11,850 nt of DNA from Clostridia bacterium (GTDB lineage Bacteria > Bacillota > Clostridia > Christensenellales > CAG-1252), in NCBI GenBank assembly GCA_017455385.1, contig JAFTBD010000120.1:1-11850 (forward strand), written 5' to 3'. Of this stretch, positions 1 through 5,948 are shown piece by piece; position 1 is the first letter of the stretch, and every line of letters begins with the position of its first letter. The position numbers and the translations under genes were made by a program. The notes under the pieces were generated by a model. That model saw only the letters and a program-made list of their open reading frames with translations, did not search any database and had not been told where the DNA came from.

Positions 1-30
1 GGTCCGCGTAGAGCCGCAGGCGAATAGCGA

Positions 31-159
31 GGCGCGACGTTTGTCGCGCCGAAGGATCTCATCCGCCTTCTGTGTTAGCAAAACATCCTTTGCCTTTAGG
101 CAACATCGTTCGCGAAGCGTGCAAGGCGTTGGCGACGCAGTTCACGCTCCTTTGGGAGC
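31..159. repeat. Array of short perfect hairpins (left-edge palindrome cluster)
   Basis: Seen directly: successive small stem-loops with 3-5 base loops. They are GGCGCGAC/GTCGCGCC (31-38/43-50, loop GTTT), GGAT/ATCC (54-57/61-64), TTGCC/GGCAA (90-94/99-103, loop TTTA), the palindrome TTCGCGAA (109-116), GCGT/ACGC (126-129/135-138) and GCTCC/GGAGC (146-150/155-159, loop TTTG). Linkers such as AGTTCAC and ATTCATCA resemble those of the array at 5301-5499. No credible gene overlaps it. It resembles REP/palindrome clusters in general form; I do not recognise a named family. Confidence 0.6.
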
Positions 160-174
160 CATTCATCACAACGA

Positions 175-203
175 AAAACGCCGAGCGACACGCTCGGCGT
201 TTT
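175..203 (-). terminator. Rho-independent terminator, probably bidirectional
   Basis: An 11-bp GC-rich perfect stem (177-187 with 191-201, core GCCGAGCG/CGCTCGGC) closes a 3-base ACA loop. It is flanked by an A run on the left and a T run on the right, so each strand has a U-tract after the stem. It begins 12 bases after the stop codon of the dehydrogenase on the minus strand and should end that transcript. It may also stop plus-strand reading from the left edge. Confidence 0.85.
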
Positions 204-215
204 CTATCGTTGCAC

Positions 216-1190
216 TTAACACTTGATCAGTATCTTCAGATAATTATTCTCGCTGTCCGCGGCTTCCGTAAAGGCTGCGGGAGCGGCGAGGAAGTCCACC
301 GTCTTGTCCACGAGGTCATCCACTTTCACCGCTTCATTCGCGAGAAGATTGATCGCCGCATTCATATCCGCGGCGCCGTTATTGATACCCACGACCGAGA
401 GCTGTCTGCCCATAATGGCGGAGATATCCGCATTGAGCTTGCCGACGAAGGTGTCGTACCCGACGATGCCCACCTTGCCCCCTTCCGCCGTCAAAGAGAA
501 GGCGAGCTGAGGCTGCTGCGAGGAGCGGCACTCGAAGATCGTACAATCCGCCATCTTACCGCAGGTGATCTGCTTGATACGGCGAAGAACGTCCTGCTTG
601 GAAGAATCGATGCGGTAATAGATGCCGAATTCTTCCGCCTCCGCGAGGCGCTTGGCTGACTTGTCGATGATGATGGGGATGGCTTGATAATAGATGGCGA
701 GCTGGGCGAATATGAGTCCCAAAGCATTCGCGCCCAAGATGGCGACGTACTGCTCGTGCTTGAGATCCAGCCTGTCCGTCAGACCGGCGGCGATGCTGAT
801 ATACTCGGTGAAAACGCCCATATCTTCCGAGATATTCTCGGGCAGCGTATACACGGAGGACTCGGGCACGACGACGTAATCCGCGAGATAACCGTCGGTG
901 TCCACGCCCATGACCTTCAGCCTGCCTTTCGCATCCTTCAGATAAGGCGACAACAGGACGCGCTCCCCTTTACGGAAACGACTGCCCTCATTCGCCTCGC
1001 TGATATAGCCCGTCGCGATACGTCCCGGAGTGATGGGCAATGCGACCTTGCCCGAGCCTTCGTAAACGGCGATGTCCGCGCCGGTCAAGCCGAGCTTCGT
1101 GACCTTCACCTTCACGTGATCGGGACGAAGGTCCCCCGTTACTTCCTCCATAGACAGCGTGTCGGGCGCCGTGATCTTCCAAACTTTCAT
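216..1190 (-). CDS. Zinc-less medium-chain dehydrogenase/reductase (MDR) protein
   Basis: 324 aa with the MDR (alcohol dehydrogenase-like) fold: a GroES-like N-terminal half (about 1-125) and a Rossmann half (about 145-280). The nucleotide loop is the variant G153-A-N-A-L-G158, and Asp176 ends the second strand (IIID), which in this family usually favours NAD(H). The catalytic zinc ligands are gone: GxCGxD is GLTGAD (Thr36 for Cys) and the GHE motif is GRI (56-58). The four-Cys structural zinc loop is also absent around 84-100. It should therefore not be a zinc alcohol dehydrogenase; a zinc-independent oxidoreductase or a non-catalytic paralogue is possible. The ATG at 1190 is preceded by GAAGGAG. 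It is monocistronic, with a promoter upstream and a terminator downstream. The substrate is unknown. Confidence 0.85.
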   Translation of the reverse strand: MKVWKITAPDTLSMEEVTGDLRPDHVKVKVTKLGLTGADIAVYEGSGKVALPITPGRIATGYISEANEGSRFRKGERVLLSPYLKDAKGRLKVMGVDTDGYLADYVVVPESSVYTLPENISEDMGVFTEYISIAAGLTDRLDLKHEQYVAILGANALGLIFAQLAIYYQAIPIIIDKSAKRLAEAEEFGIYYRIDSSKQDVLRRIKQITCGKMADCTIFECRSSQQPQLAFSLTAEGGKVGIVGYDTFVGKLNADISAIMGRQLSVVGINNGAADMNAAINLLANEAVKVDDLVDKTVDFLAAPAAFTEAADSENNYLKILIKC

Positions 1191-1218
1191 AATGCTCCTT
1201 CGCCTTTCGGCAATAAGG

Positions 1219-1247
1219 ATTATACCACGCTCGAAGAAAAATGTAAA
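1219..1247 (-). promoter_or_regulatory. Sigma-A promoter of the dehydrogenase gene
   Basis: On the minus strand, TTTACA (1242-1247) and a perfect TATAAT (1219-1224) are separated by 17 bases. The -10 lies about 28 bases before the start codon at 1190. It sits in the 70-base gap after the ATPase gene, so the dehydrogenase has its own promoter even if the ATPase operon reads through; no terminator is visible in that gap. Confidence 0.8.
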
Positions 1248-1260
1248 GTATACGGGCGAA

Positions 1261-3486
1261 TTATGCCGCCTTCTTCGGCGCCCCTGCCAAACGTCTGCCG
1301 ATGATGAGGAGAAGCGCGGAATGGAGAACGACCAGAATGGACGTGCCGTTATGCACGATGGCGCCCGTTGCCGGCGTCAGAATGCCTAAGGCGGAGAGCG
1401 CCACGGCGATGAGATTCACCGTCATCGCGAAGATGATATTCCCTTTGATGGTGCGTAGGATGCGGCGGGAGAAGAGGATGAGGCGCGGGATCTTACGGAT
1501 CTTGCCGTCCATAAGCGCCACGTCCGAAGACTCCACGGCGATCTCACGTCCGACCGACGCGATGGAGACGGAACAGTCCGCCGTCACGAGCGCAGGGGCA
1601 TCATTCACGCCGTCGCCGACCATACAGGTCTTGCCCTGCCCTTTATAGGAGGCGATCATCGCGGTCTTCTCCTCCGGACGCAGGGAATACTTGTATTCCT
1701 TGATCCCGAGCGCCGCAGACACATTCGCCGCCGTCGCCTTATGGTCGCCCGTCAGCATAACGGGGGTGACGCCGAGCGACTTCACTTCTTCGATCATCTC
1801 GGACGCTTCCTCGCGCAAGGTGTCGGTGAGGGCGATGGCTCCGATGGGAGCTCCCGCCTCGAAAACGCATACGACGGTAGCGCCCGCCTCAGCGGCATTC
1901 TCCGCCTGAGCGCGCAGATCGCCGATCCTGTCTTGGGAACGGTCGAAAGAGGATATCTCCACCTCTTTCCCGTCTACGTGCGCGGAGATGCCGACGCCCG
2001 CCTGTGCGATGAGATCCGTCACGGGCAGGAAGTCTCCCTCGTATGCCGCGACGATGGCTTTCGCGATGGGGTGCTCCGAGCCCTGCTCCGCCGAAGCGGC
2101 AAGACGCAGGAGGTAGGCTTCGGTGACGCCCTTCGGCATCACTTCCTTCACGGACAATTCCCCTTTCGTGAGGGTGCCCGTCTTATCGAGACATAGATAT
2201 TTCACGTTCGCGAGCTCCTCGAGAGCGCCGCCGTTTTTCACCATCACGCCGGAGGATGCCAAGGCGCCGATACCCGCCGCGATCGCGGTCGGAGTGGCGA
2301 GCGCCAAGGAACAGGGGCAGAATACCACCAGCACCGTGACGCCGCGGATCACCGCATCGATGACGGAAACGCTCGGGATGAAGAAACAGACCAAGAAAAC
2401 GAGCACGGCGAGGATGCAGGCGGCAGGGACGATATAGCCCGCCCATTTGTCCGCGATGCGTGCGATGGGGGCGCGCTTGCCCTCCGCCTCGCGCATCAGT
2501 TCGGTCACTTTGCCGATCCACATATCTTCGCGTTTCTTCGTGATGCGGACTTTCAGCATCCCATTCGTATTCATCGTGCCGCCGTAAACGAGACTGCCGA
2601 CCGTCTTCTCCACGGGAAGGCTCTCGCCCGTGATGACCGACTCATCCACCGCAGAGGACCCCGACACCACTTCGCCGTCCACGGCGATAGCGCTGCCCGG
2701 ACGCACGAGGACGAGGTCTCCCACCTGTACGCTCTCCGCGCGGGCGGTGCGCGTGGTCATATCATCCAAGGCGAGCTCCACCGTGGCGGGCGCGAGGGAC
2801 ATCATCTTCTCGATGCCGCTGCGACTCTTCTTGACCGTCAGATCCTCGATCCATTCGCCGAGATACATTAAAAACGCCACTTCGCCCGACGCGAAAACGT
2901 AACTCTCTCCGTGATGAGAACCGACGAGATCGGGGGCGGCGAGACGGGTGATCTCCAAGGCGACACCCGCGAGGATCGCGAGGGAAATGAGGATCTTCGA
3001 CGTCAATTTTTTGCGGGAGAGCGACGCGATCGCCCCGCGGAAAATGGAATACCCCGCGAGGATCACAGCGATCCAGGCGAAGTCAAAATAATGAAAGAAA
3101 ATAAGCCCCGTTTTCTCATACAGGTCGATGAAACTGAGGACGAGAGATACAAGGCTCACGAGTAAAATAATGATCCTGACGTAGCCTTTCTCCTCCTTCT
3201 CCTCGCCGCCGCAACAGCCGCATCCGCCGTAGTGTTCGTGATCATGCGAACAGCAGGCGCCGTGCTCCTCACGTTCTGCGTGACAGCAACAACCGCCGTG
3301 TTCCTCGTGACGTTCGTGCGAATGACAGGCGTGTTTTTCGTGTTCGTGCGAGCAGCAAGGGCTCAGCTCGGGCTTGTTTTTTTTCGCTTCGTGCTCACAG
3401 CAGCATCCGTGTTCCGGCTCCCGCGTAGGCTCATCGGAATGACAGCAGCACTCGTGACCTTCTTCGTGATGACGTTCTTTCTCCAT
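1261..3486 (-). CDS. P1B-type heavy-metal-exporting ATPase with Cys/His-rich N-terminus
   Basis: 741 aa, membrane pump that couples ATP hydrolysis to metal ion export. The ATPase motifs are intact: TGES (286-289, actuator), CPC (390-392, membrane metal site), DKTGT (434-438, phosphorylation), HP (472-473), TGD (579-581) and GDGVNDAP (624-631). Instead of a CxxC ferredoxin-like HMA domain, residues 1-92 form a hydrophilic tail with 17 Cys and 18 His, in CCC, CC and HxH clusters. The membrane core starts near residue 102. The late helices carry N690 and HNGTS (712-716); they show neither the YN...MxxSS signature of Cu+ pumps nor the K...DxG signature of Zn/Cd pumps, so the metal is uncertain. 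The ATG at 3486 has an AGAGGTG site. It lies 17 bases after the csoR-like gene, in one operon. Cu(I) is the best guess from the regulator. Confidence 0.93.
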   Translation of the reverse strand: MEKERHHEEGHECCCHSDEPTREPEHGCCCEHEAKKNKPELSPCCSHEHEKHACHSHERHEEHGGCCCHAEREEHGACCSHDHEHYGGCGCCGGEEKEEKGYVRIIILLVSLVSLVLSFIDLYEKTGLIFFHYFDFAWIAVILAGYSIFRGAIASLSRKKLTSKILISLAILAGVALEITRLAAPDLVGSHHGESYVFASGEVAFLMYLGEWIEDLTVKKSRSGIEKMMSLAPATVELALDDMTTRTARAESVQVGDLVLVRPGSAIAVDGEVVSGSSAVDESVITGESLPVEKTVGSLVYGGTMNTNGMLKVRITKKREDMWIGKVTELMREAEGKRAPIARIADKWAGYIVPAACILAVLVFLVCFFIPSVSVIDAVIRGVTVLVVFCPCSLALATPTAIAAGIGALASSGVMVKNGGALEELANVKYLCLDKTGTLTKGELSVKEVMPKGVTEAYLLRLAASAEQGSEHPIAKAIVAAYEGDFLPVTDLIAQAGVGISAHVDGKEVEISSFDRSQDRIGDLRAQAENAAEAGATVVCVFEAGAPIGAIALTDTLREEASEMIEEVKSLGVTPVMLTGDHKATAANVSAALGIKEYKYSLRPEEKTAMIASYKGQGKTCMVGDGVNDAPALVTADCSVSIASVGREIAVESSDVALMDGKIRKIPRLILFSRRILRTIKGNIIFAMTVNLIAVALSALGILTPATGAIVHNGTSILVVLHSALLLIIGRRLAGAPKKAA

Positions 3487-3503
3487 ATAGGCACCTCTTT
3501 AAT

Positions 3504-3788
3504 TCAACAAATAGCGATCCAACAGCTTCCCGAAAGACGCGATGGAATCTTCTCCGTTTCCACGCCTTCCTTGACGCAATGCTCCAAATGATTGATGAGG
3601 ATCTGCTTGCCGACCTTCCGAATAGCGCTGTCCACCGCGGAGATCTGCATCAGGATGTCCTCACAGCTTTTGCCTGCGGAGAGCATCTTGGCGATGGCGG
3701 CTATGTGCCCCTGACACGTAAGGAGCGCATTCATCATCTTCATATTGAATTCGTCATTCCTCGTCGTTTTCATTTCGGTCTTTTTCAT
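3504..3788 (-). CDS. csoR: CsoR-family (DUF156) metal-sensing repressor
   Basis: 94 aa, the usual size of the all-helical CsoR/RcnR/FrmR family, a tetrameric DNA-binding repressor released by ligand. The sensor residues match Cu(I)-CsoR spacing: Cys42, His67 and Cys71 (SCEDIL, then NHLEHC), giving C-x24-H-x3-C. RcnR-type (Ni/Co) would need more His; CstR (persulfide) lacks the His. The first helix is unusual: where many members have RLxRIEGQ, this has ALLTCQGH (21-28), losing two Arg and gaining Cys25. Cys89 and Cys94 near the end are extra. The start at 3788 was chosen over the longer frame (to 3911) because GGAGG lies 6 bases before it and the promoter and operator sit upstream. It is first in the operon with the ATPase and probably represses both genes. 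Confidence 0.88.
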   Translation of the reverse strand: MKKTEMKTTRNDEFNMKMMNALLTCQGHIAAIAKMLSAGKSCEDILMQISAVDSAIRKVGKQILINHLEHCVKEGVETEKIPSRLSGSCWIAIC

Positions 3789-3803
3789 AACGTTCCTCCC
3801 GGT

Positions 3804-3827
3804 ACCCCCTCCCCCTCGGGGTGGGGT
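3804..3827. promoter_or_regulatory. Candidate CsoR operator (C-tract/G-tract palindrome)
   Basis: An imperfect palindrome with ACCCC at 3804-3808 and GGGGT at 3823-3827, and inner CCC/GGG arms, lies between the -10 box and the ribosome binding site of the csoR-like gene. CsoR-family operators are characteristically G- and C-tract inverted repeats placed this way, so autorepression is the likely use. Exact half-site borders are inferred. Confidence 0.7.
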
Positions 3828-3837
3828 CTTCGGTATT

Positions 3838-3866
3838 ATCATAGCACCGCAAAAGAAAGATTGCAA
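3838..3866 (-). promoter_or_regulatory. Promoter of the csoR-ATPase operon
   Basis: On the minus strand, TTGCAA (3861-3866), a 17-base spacer and TATGAT (3838-3843). TGC directly before the -10 gives an extended -10. It is followed by the G/C-tract operator and then by the GGAGG of the csoR-like gene. It is divergent from the promoter at 3902-3930. Confidence 0.75.
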
Positions 3867-3901
3867 GCGTTTTAGGAAAAAATATGAAACATCCTTCATA
3901 T

Positions 3902-3930
3902 TTGACGGCACGGCGATGCTGTGCTATAAT
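3902..3930 (+). promoter_or_regulatory. Near-consensus extended -10 promoter of the IS110 leader
   Basis: TTGACG (3902-3907), a 17-base spacer and a perfect TATAAT (3925-3930), with TGC immediately upstream (TGnTATAAT). Transcription should begin near 3937, about 120 bases before the transposase ATG. This is among the strongest promoter matches in the window, which is unusual for a transposase alone and fits a non-coding RNA promoter. Confidence 0.85.
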
Positions 3931-3936
3931 ACCCGT

Positions 3937-4039
3937 GCATTCTCGATATCCGGTTTTTTTCAATACCTAACGCAAGTCGTTTTTACAGGAGGATACGGCA
4001 TCAAGGGTGTATGCGGCGGAGCGATCCGTCGCATTTTTT
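3937..4039 (+). ncRNA. Predicted IS110 leader RNA (bridge RNA candidate)
   Basis: The segment runs from the predicted start of the 3902-3930 promoter to the terminator U-tract, giving an RNA of about 100 nt with no convincing ORF. IS110-group elements are known to encode a bridge RNA in the non-coding left end, upstream of the transposase, that pairs with donor and target DNA. Position and separate termination fit that role. It is shorter than the 177-nt IS621 bridge RNA, and I could not identify the guide loops because the element's ends are undefined. A possible internal pairing is TATCC (3947-3951) with GGATA (3991-3995). An AGGAGG at 3987-3992 has no start codon at a useful distance. A cis-acting attenuator is the main alternative. 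Confidence 0.5.
4011..4039 (+). terminator. Rho-independent terminator before the transposase
   Basis: A 10-bp stem (4011-4020 with 4025-4034; one G-U pair) capped by a GCGA (GNRA) tetraloop is followed by six T (4034-4039). It lies only 7 bases before the AGGAGG of the transposase, so transcripts from 3937 should mostly end here and the transposase would be made only by read-through. Confidence 0.85.
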
Positions 4040-4058
4040 ATAAAAAGGAGGAAACTAT

Positions 4059-5243
4059 ATGATATACATAGGAATAGACGTAGCAAAAGACAAACACGAC
4101 TGTCACATCGTCAGGGAGGATGGCGAGATATTACTCGACAACTACACCTTCGCGAACAGCGCAAAAGGCTTCCAAGCCTTCTATGAGACGGTAAAGCGTC
4201 TGCGTAAAAGGAAGGAAGAGGTCAAGATCGGGTTGGAATACACGGGGCATTATTCGCAAAATCTTTACACCTTCCTGAAAGAAAACAAGCTGACCGTCGT
4301 GGCGCTCAATCCGTTGACGGTGAATATGTACAGAAAGAGCCGCTCCCTGCGCAATACCAAGACGGATAAAAGCGACGCGCGTTTCATCGCGGAAGTGACG
4401 GCGGAGACCGAGGTGGACAAGCGTCGGCACATCCTCTCCGACATCAACACGCTGAAATCGCTGACGCGATACCGCTATCGCGTGCTGAAAACGATGCAAA
4501 CGATGAAGAATCGCTACAGGCGCGTTCTCCAGATCGTCTTTCCCGAATTCGAGACGATATTCAACGTGAACTACAAGACCACCATCGACCTACTGGTCAA
4601 GTACCCATCCCCGAAAGACGTGCTGAAAACAGACAGAGACACCCTGATAAAGTCCCTCGACAAACTGTCGCGCGGGCACTACGGCAAGAAAGCGGGAGAC
4701 CTCATTGAAGCCGCCGAGACGAGCATCGGGCGAGCGAACGCGGGGGACGCATTCGAACTGAAACACCTCGCGAAACAGATCTCCTTTCTCCAAGATGAAT
4801 TGGACGCGCTCGAAGAACGGCTCAAGACCATCCTCTCCCGCCTCGACACCCCCATTCTGACCATTCCCGGCATCGGCGTCAATACCGGCGCCGCCATCCT
4901 CTCCGAGATAGGCAACATCAAGAACTTCAAGACCCCCGCGAAGCTCCTCGCCTTCGTCGGGTGCGAACCGACGATCTATCAATCGGGCAAGTACCTGCTC
5001 ACACGCACGCCGATGGTGAAGAAAGGCTCCCGCTATCTCCGCAACGCCGTCTTCCAAGCGACAAAAGCCGCCTATATCACCGACCCCATCATGCGCGCCT
5101 ACGTGGACAAAAAGCGCGCCGAAGGCAAACACTTCTTCGTCGCCCTCTCTCACGGAATGAAGAAGATGGTGCGGATCATCTTCAGCATCCTCACGAGCGG
5201 GAAAGAATATCGACCTCCGATGCAAGTGTCGGAGGTCGAATAA
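4059..5243 (+). CDS. IS110-family transposase (DEDD recombinase)
   Basis: 394 aa, full length for the family. The N-terminal RuvC-like DEDD domain has Asp7 (IGIDVAK), Glu60 (GLEYTG), Asp103 and Asp106 (TDKSD), the expected catalytic set. A coiled-coil-like linker (about 235-260) leads to the C-terminal Transposase_20 domain with the HhH-like PGIG (270-273) and the YQSG motif (307-310) whose Ser309 is the probable nucleophile. The gene looks intact, with no frameshift. The ATG has AGGAGG (4046-4051) at 7 bases. IS110 elements lack terminal inverted repeats and do not use DDE chemistry, so element ends cannot be read directly. It is inserted beside the divergent csoR operon, and repeat DNA starts 4 bases after its stop. 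It is the only plus-strand gene of the window. Confidence 0.95.
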   Translation: MIYIGIDVAKDKHDCHIVREDGEILLDNYTFANSAKGFQAFYETVKRLRKRKEEVKIGLEYTGHYSQNLYTFLKENKLTVVALNPLTVNMYRKSRSLRNTKTDKSDARFIAEVTAETEVDKRRHILSDINTLKSLTRYRYRVLKTMQTMKNRYRRVLQIVFPEFETIFNVNYKTTIDLLVKYPSPKDVLKTDRDTLIKSLDKLSRGHYGKKAGDLIEAAETSIGRANAGDAFELKHLAKQISFLQDELDALEERLKTILSRLDTPILTIPGIGVNTGAAILSEIGNIKNFKTPAKLLAFVGCEPTIYQSGKYLLTRTPMVKKGSRYLRNAVFQATKAAYITDPIMRAYVDKKRAEGKHFFVALSHGMKKMVRIIFSILTSGKEYRPPMQVSEVE

Positions 5244-5246
5244 TGC

Positions 5247-5280
5247 GGAATTCGGAATTAGGAATTAGGAATTAGGAATG
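5247..5280 (+). repeat. Heptanucleotide tandem repeat, copy set 1 (GGAATTA)
   Basis: Five head-to-tail units: GGAATTC, then GGAATTA three times, then a partial GGAATG. It begins 4 bases after the transposase stop codon. The unit is related to the two other heptad sets at 5514-5541 and 5740-5767 (shared pattern G-R-A-R-T-K-M). Confidence 0.85.
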
Positions 5281-5300
5281 AAGGTGCGCCGAGAATGGAT

Positions 5301-5499
5301 GAATTGACCTAACGGTCATGAATTGGCTTTCGCCATGAACTGCGCCTTTGGCGCATGAATCGCATGCTCGACGCGCGCATTATGGATATATTTATCCGCA
5401 ATGACGGCTATGCCGTCAATTCACGGAGAGCTCTGCTCGAGAATTCACGACCGCAACTGCGGTCAATTCACGCACGAAGTGTAATTCACTGCGTAAGCA
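5301..5499. repeat. Mirror-symmetric array of small hairpins with TGAATT/AATTCA linkers
   Basis: Seen directly: consecutive stem-loops TGACC/GGTCA (5305-5309/5314-5318), TGGC/GCCA (5324-5327/5332-5335), TGCGCC/GGCGCA (5341-5346/5350-5355), GGATA/TATCC (5384-5388/5393-5397), TGACGGC/GCCGTCA (5402-5408/5412-5418), GAGC/GCTC (5428-5431/5435-5438), GACCGCA/TGCGGTC (5449-5455/5458-5464), CAC/GTG (5473-5475/5479-5481) and TGC/GCA (5490-5492/5497-5499). Stems differ in sequence but the linkers are conserved: TGAATT-like in the left part, AATTCAC in the right part, which are reverse complements, so the whole array is quasi-palindromic about 5360-5395. It encodes no protein. The function and family are unknown to me; the left-edge array at 31-159 looks related. 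Confidence 0.75.
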
Positions 5500-5513
5500 C
5501 GTTCACTTTTTCA

Positions 5514-5541
5514 ATGCGGAATGCGAAATGCGAAATGCGGA
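5514..5541 (+). repeat. Heptanucleotide tandem repeat, copy set 2 (ATGCGRA)
   Basis: Four perfect-register units: ATGCGGA, ATGCGAA, ATGCGAA, ATGCGGA. Read from another phase the unit is GGAATGC/GAAATGC, close to GGAATTA of set 1. Together, sets 1 and 2 bracket the hairpin array on both sides, in the same orientation. Confidence 0.85.
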
Positions 5542-5600
5542 ATTGCGGTGACGCTACGCGATTTATGATCGAATCAAGCAACGCCTTTTTCCCTACGTAA

Positions 5601-5735
5601 GCGAGCGCGGACGCGCCGTTGGGGTCCCTGAAATATCAACAGATATTTCGGGGTGTAGGCGCGTAGAACGGTGTGAAGGCAAACGCTCTCCGATCCTTTC
5701 CATTGCGCGAATGGAGAAGAGTGCAGATGCCGAAG
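5601..5735. repeat. Hairpin-rich non-coding segment
   Basis: It contains a 12-bp stem (5626-5637 with 5642-5653, loop AACA, one T-G pair), with core GAAATATC/GATATTTC, and a second stem TCCATT/AATGGA (5699-5704/5710-5715). It shares the word CGCTCTCCGA (5684-5693) with 5852-5861, and the stretch 5713-5733 resembles 5831-5850 (GTGCAGAT in common). I see no gene. It may be a diverged copy of the repeat element at 5822-5948. Confidence 0.45.
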
Positions 5736-5739
5736 ACAA

Positions 5740-5767
5740 GTTAGGAGTTAGGAGTGAGGAGTGAGGA
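5740..5767 (+). repeat. Heptanucleotide tandem repeat, copy set 3 (GTKAGGA)
   Basis: Four units in perfect register: GTTAGGA twice, then GTGAGGA twice, with a degenerate fifth following. In another phase the unit is GGAGTTA/GGAGTGA, related to set 1 by one or two changes. It lies between two stretches that resemble each other (5713-5733 and 5831-5850). Confidence 0.85.
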
Positions 5768-5821
5768 GTTGAGGTGTCGCTGCCGCTCCGTTGAGATTTA
5801 GTTAGCTTATTATATAACAAG

Positions 5822-5948
5822 ATAAACAGCGGAGAGTGGTGCAGATACGAGCGCTCTCCGAGGAGGCGGGTCTGAGCGTACTCCTTGTACGTGATGCCCA
5901 ACGACGCAGGAAGTTAGCGAAGTAGGTGCGCCGCTATACGCTGTTTAT
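5822..5948. repeat. 127-bp segment bounded by 10-bp perfect inverted repeats
   Basis: ATAAACAGCG (5822-5831) is the exact reverse complement of 5939-5948. Inside are GGAGAG/CTCTCC (5831-5836/5854-5859) and a CGTAC...GTACG stem near 5878-5892. The right repeat overlaps the stop codon of the glucokinase gene (5945-5947), so the segment is the start of that mRNA's 3' end on the minus strand. It could be a small insertion (MITE-like), a structured 3' UTR or a repeat family member. No target duplication was found. Confidence 0.45.

Noticed and set aside
3789..3911. 41-residue N-terminal extension of the CsoR-like protein
   Set aside because: The extension covers the promoter, operator and ribosome binding site, and the 94-residue form matches family length.
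3987..4012. Leader peptide ORF after AGGAGG in the IS110 leader
   Set aside because: No ATG, GTG or TTG falls at a workable distance from the AGGAGG; the ATG at 4011 is inside the terminator stem.
5247..5541. CRISPR array
   Set aside because: The repeat units are 7 bases or variable hairpins, without 24-40 base direct repeats and unique spacers, and there are no cas genes.
5593..5901. 102-codon minus-strand frame in the repeat region
   Set aside because: It runs through heptad repeats and inverted repeats, is low-complexity in part, and has no convincing ribosome binding site or domain.
5822..5948. T-box or other known riboswitch
   Set aside because: The GGTG and GAGAG words recall T-box stem I, but the conserved antiterminator T-box sequence is missing and no regulated gene lies downstream on the plus strand.
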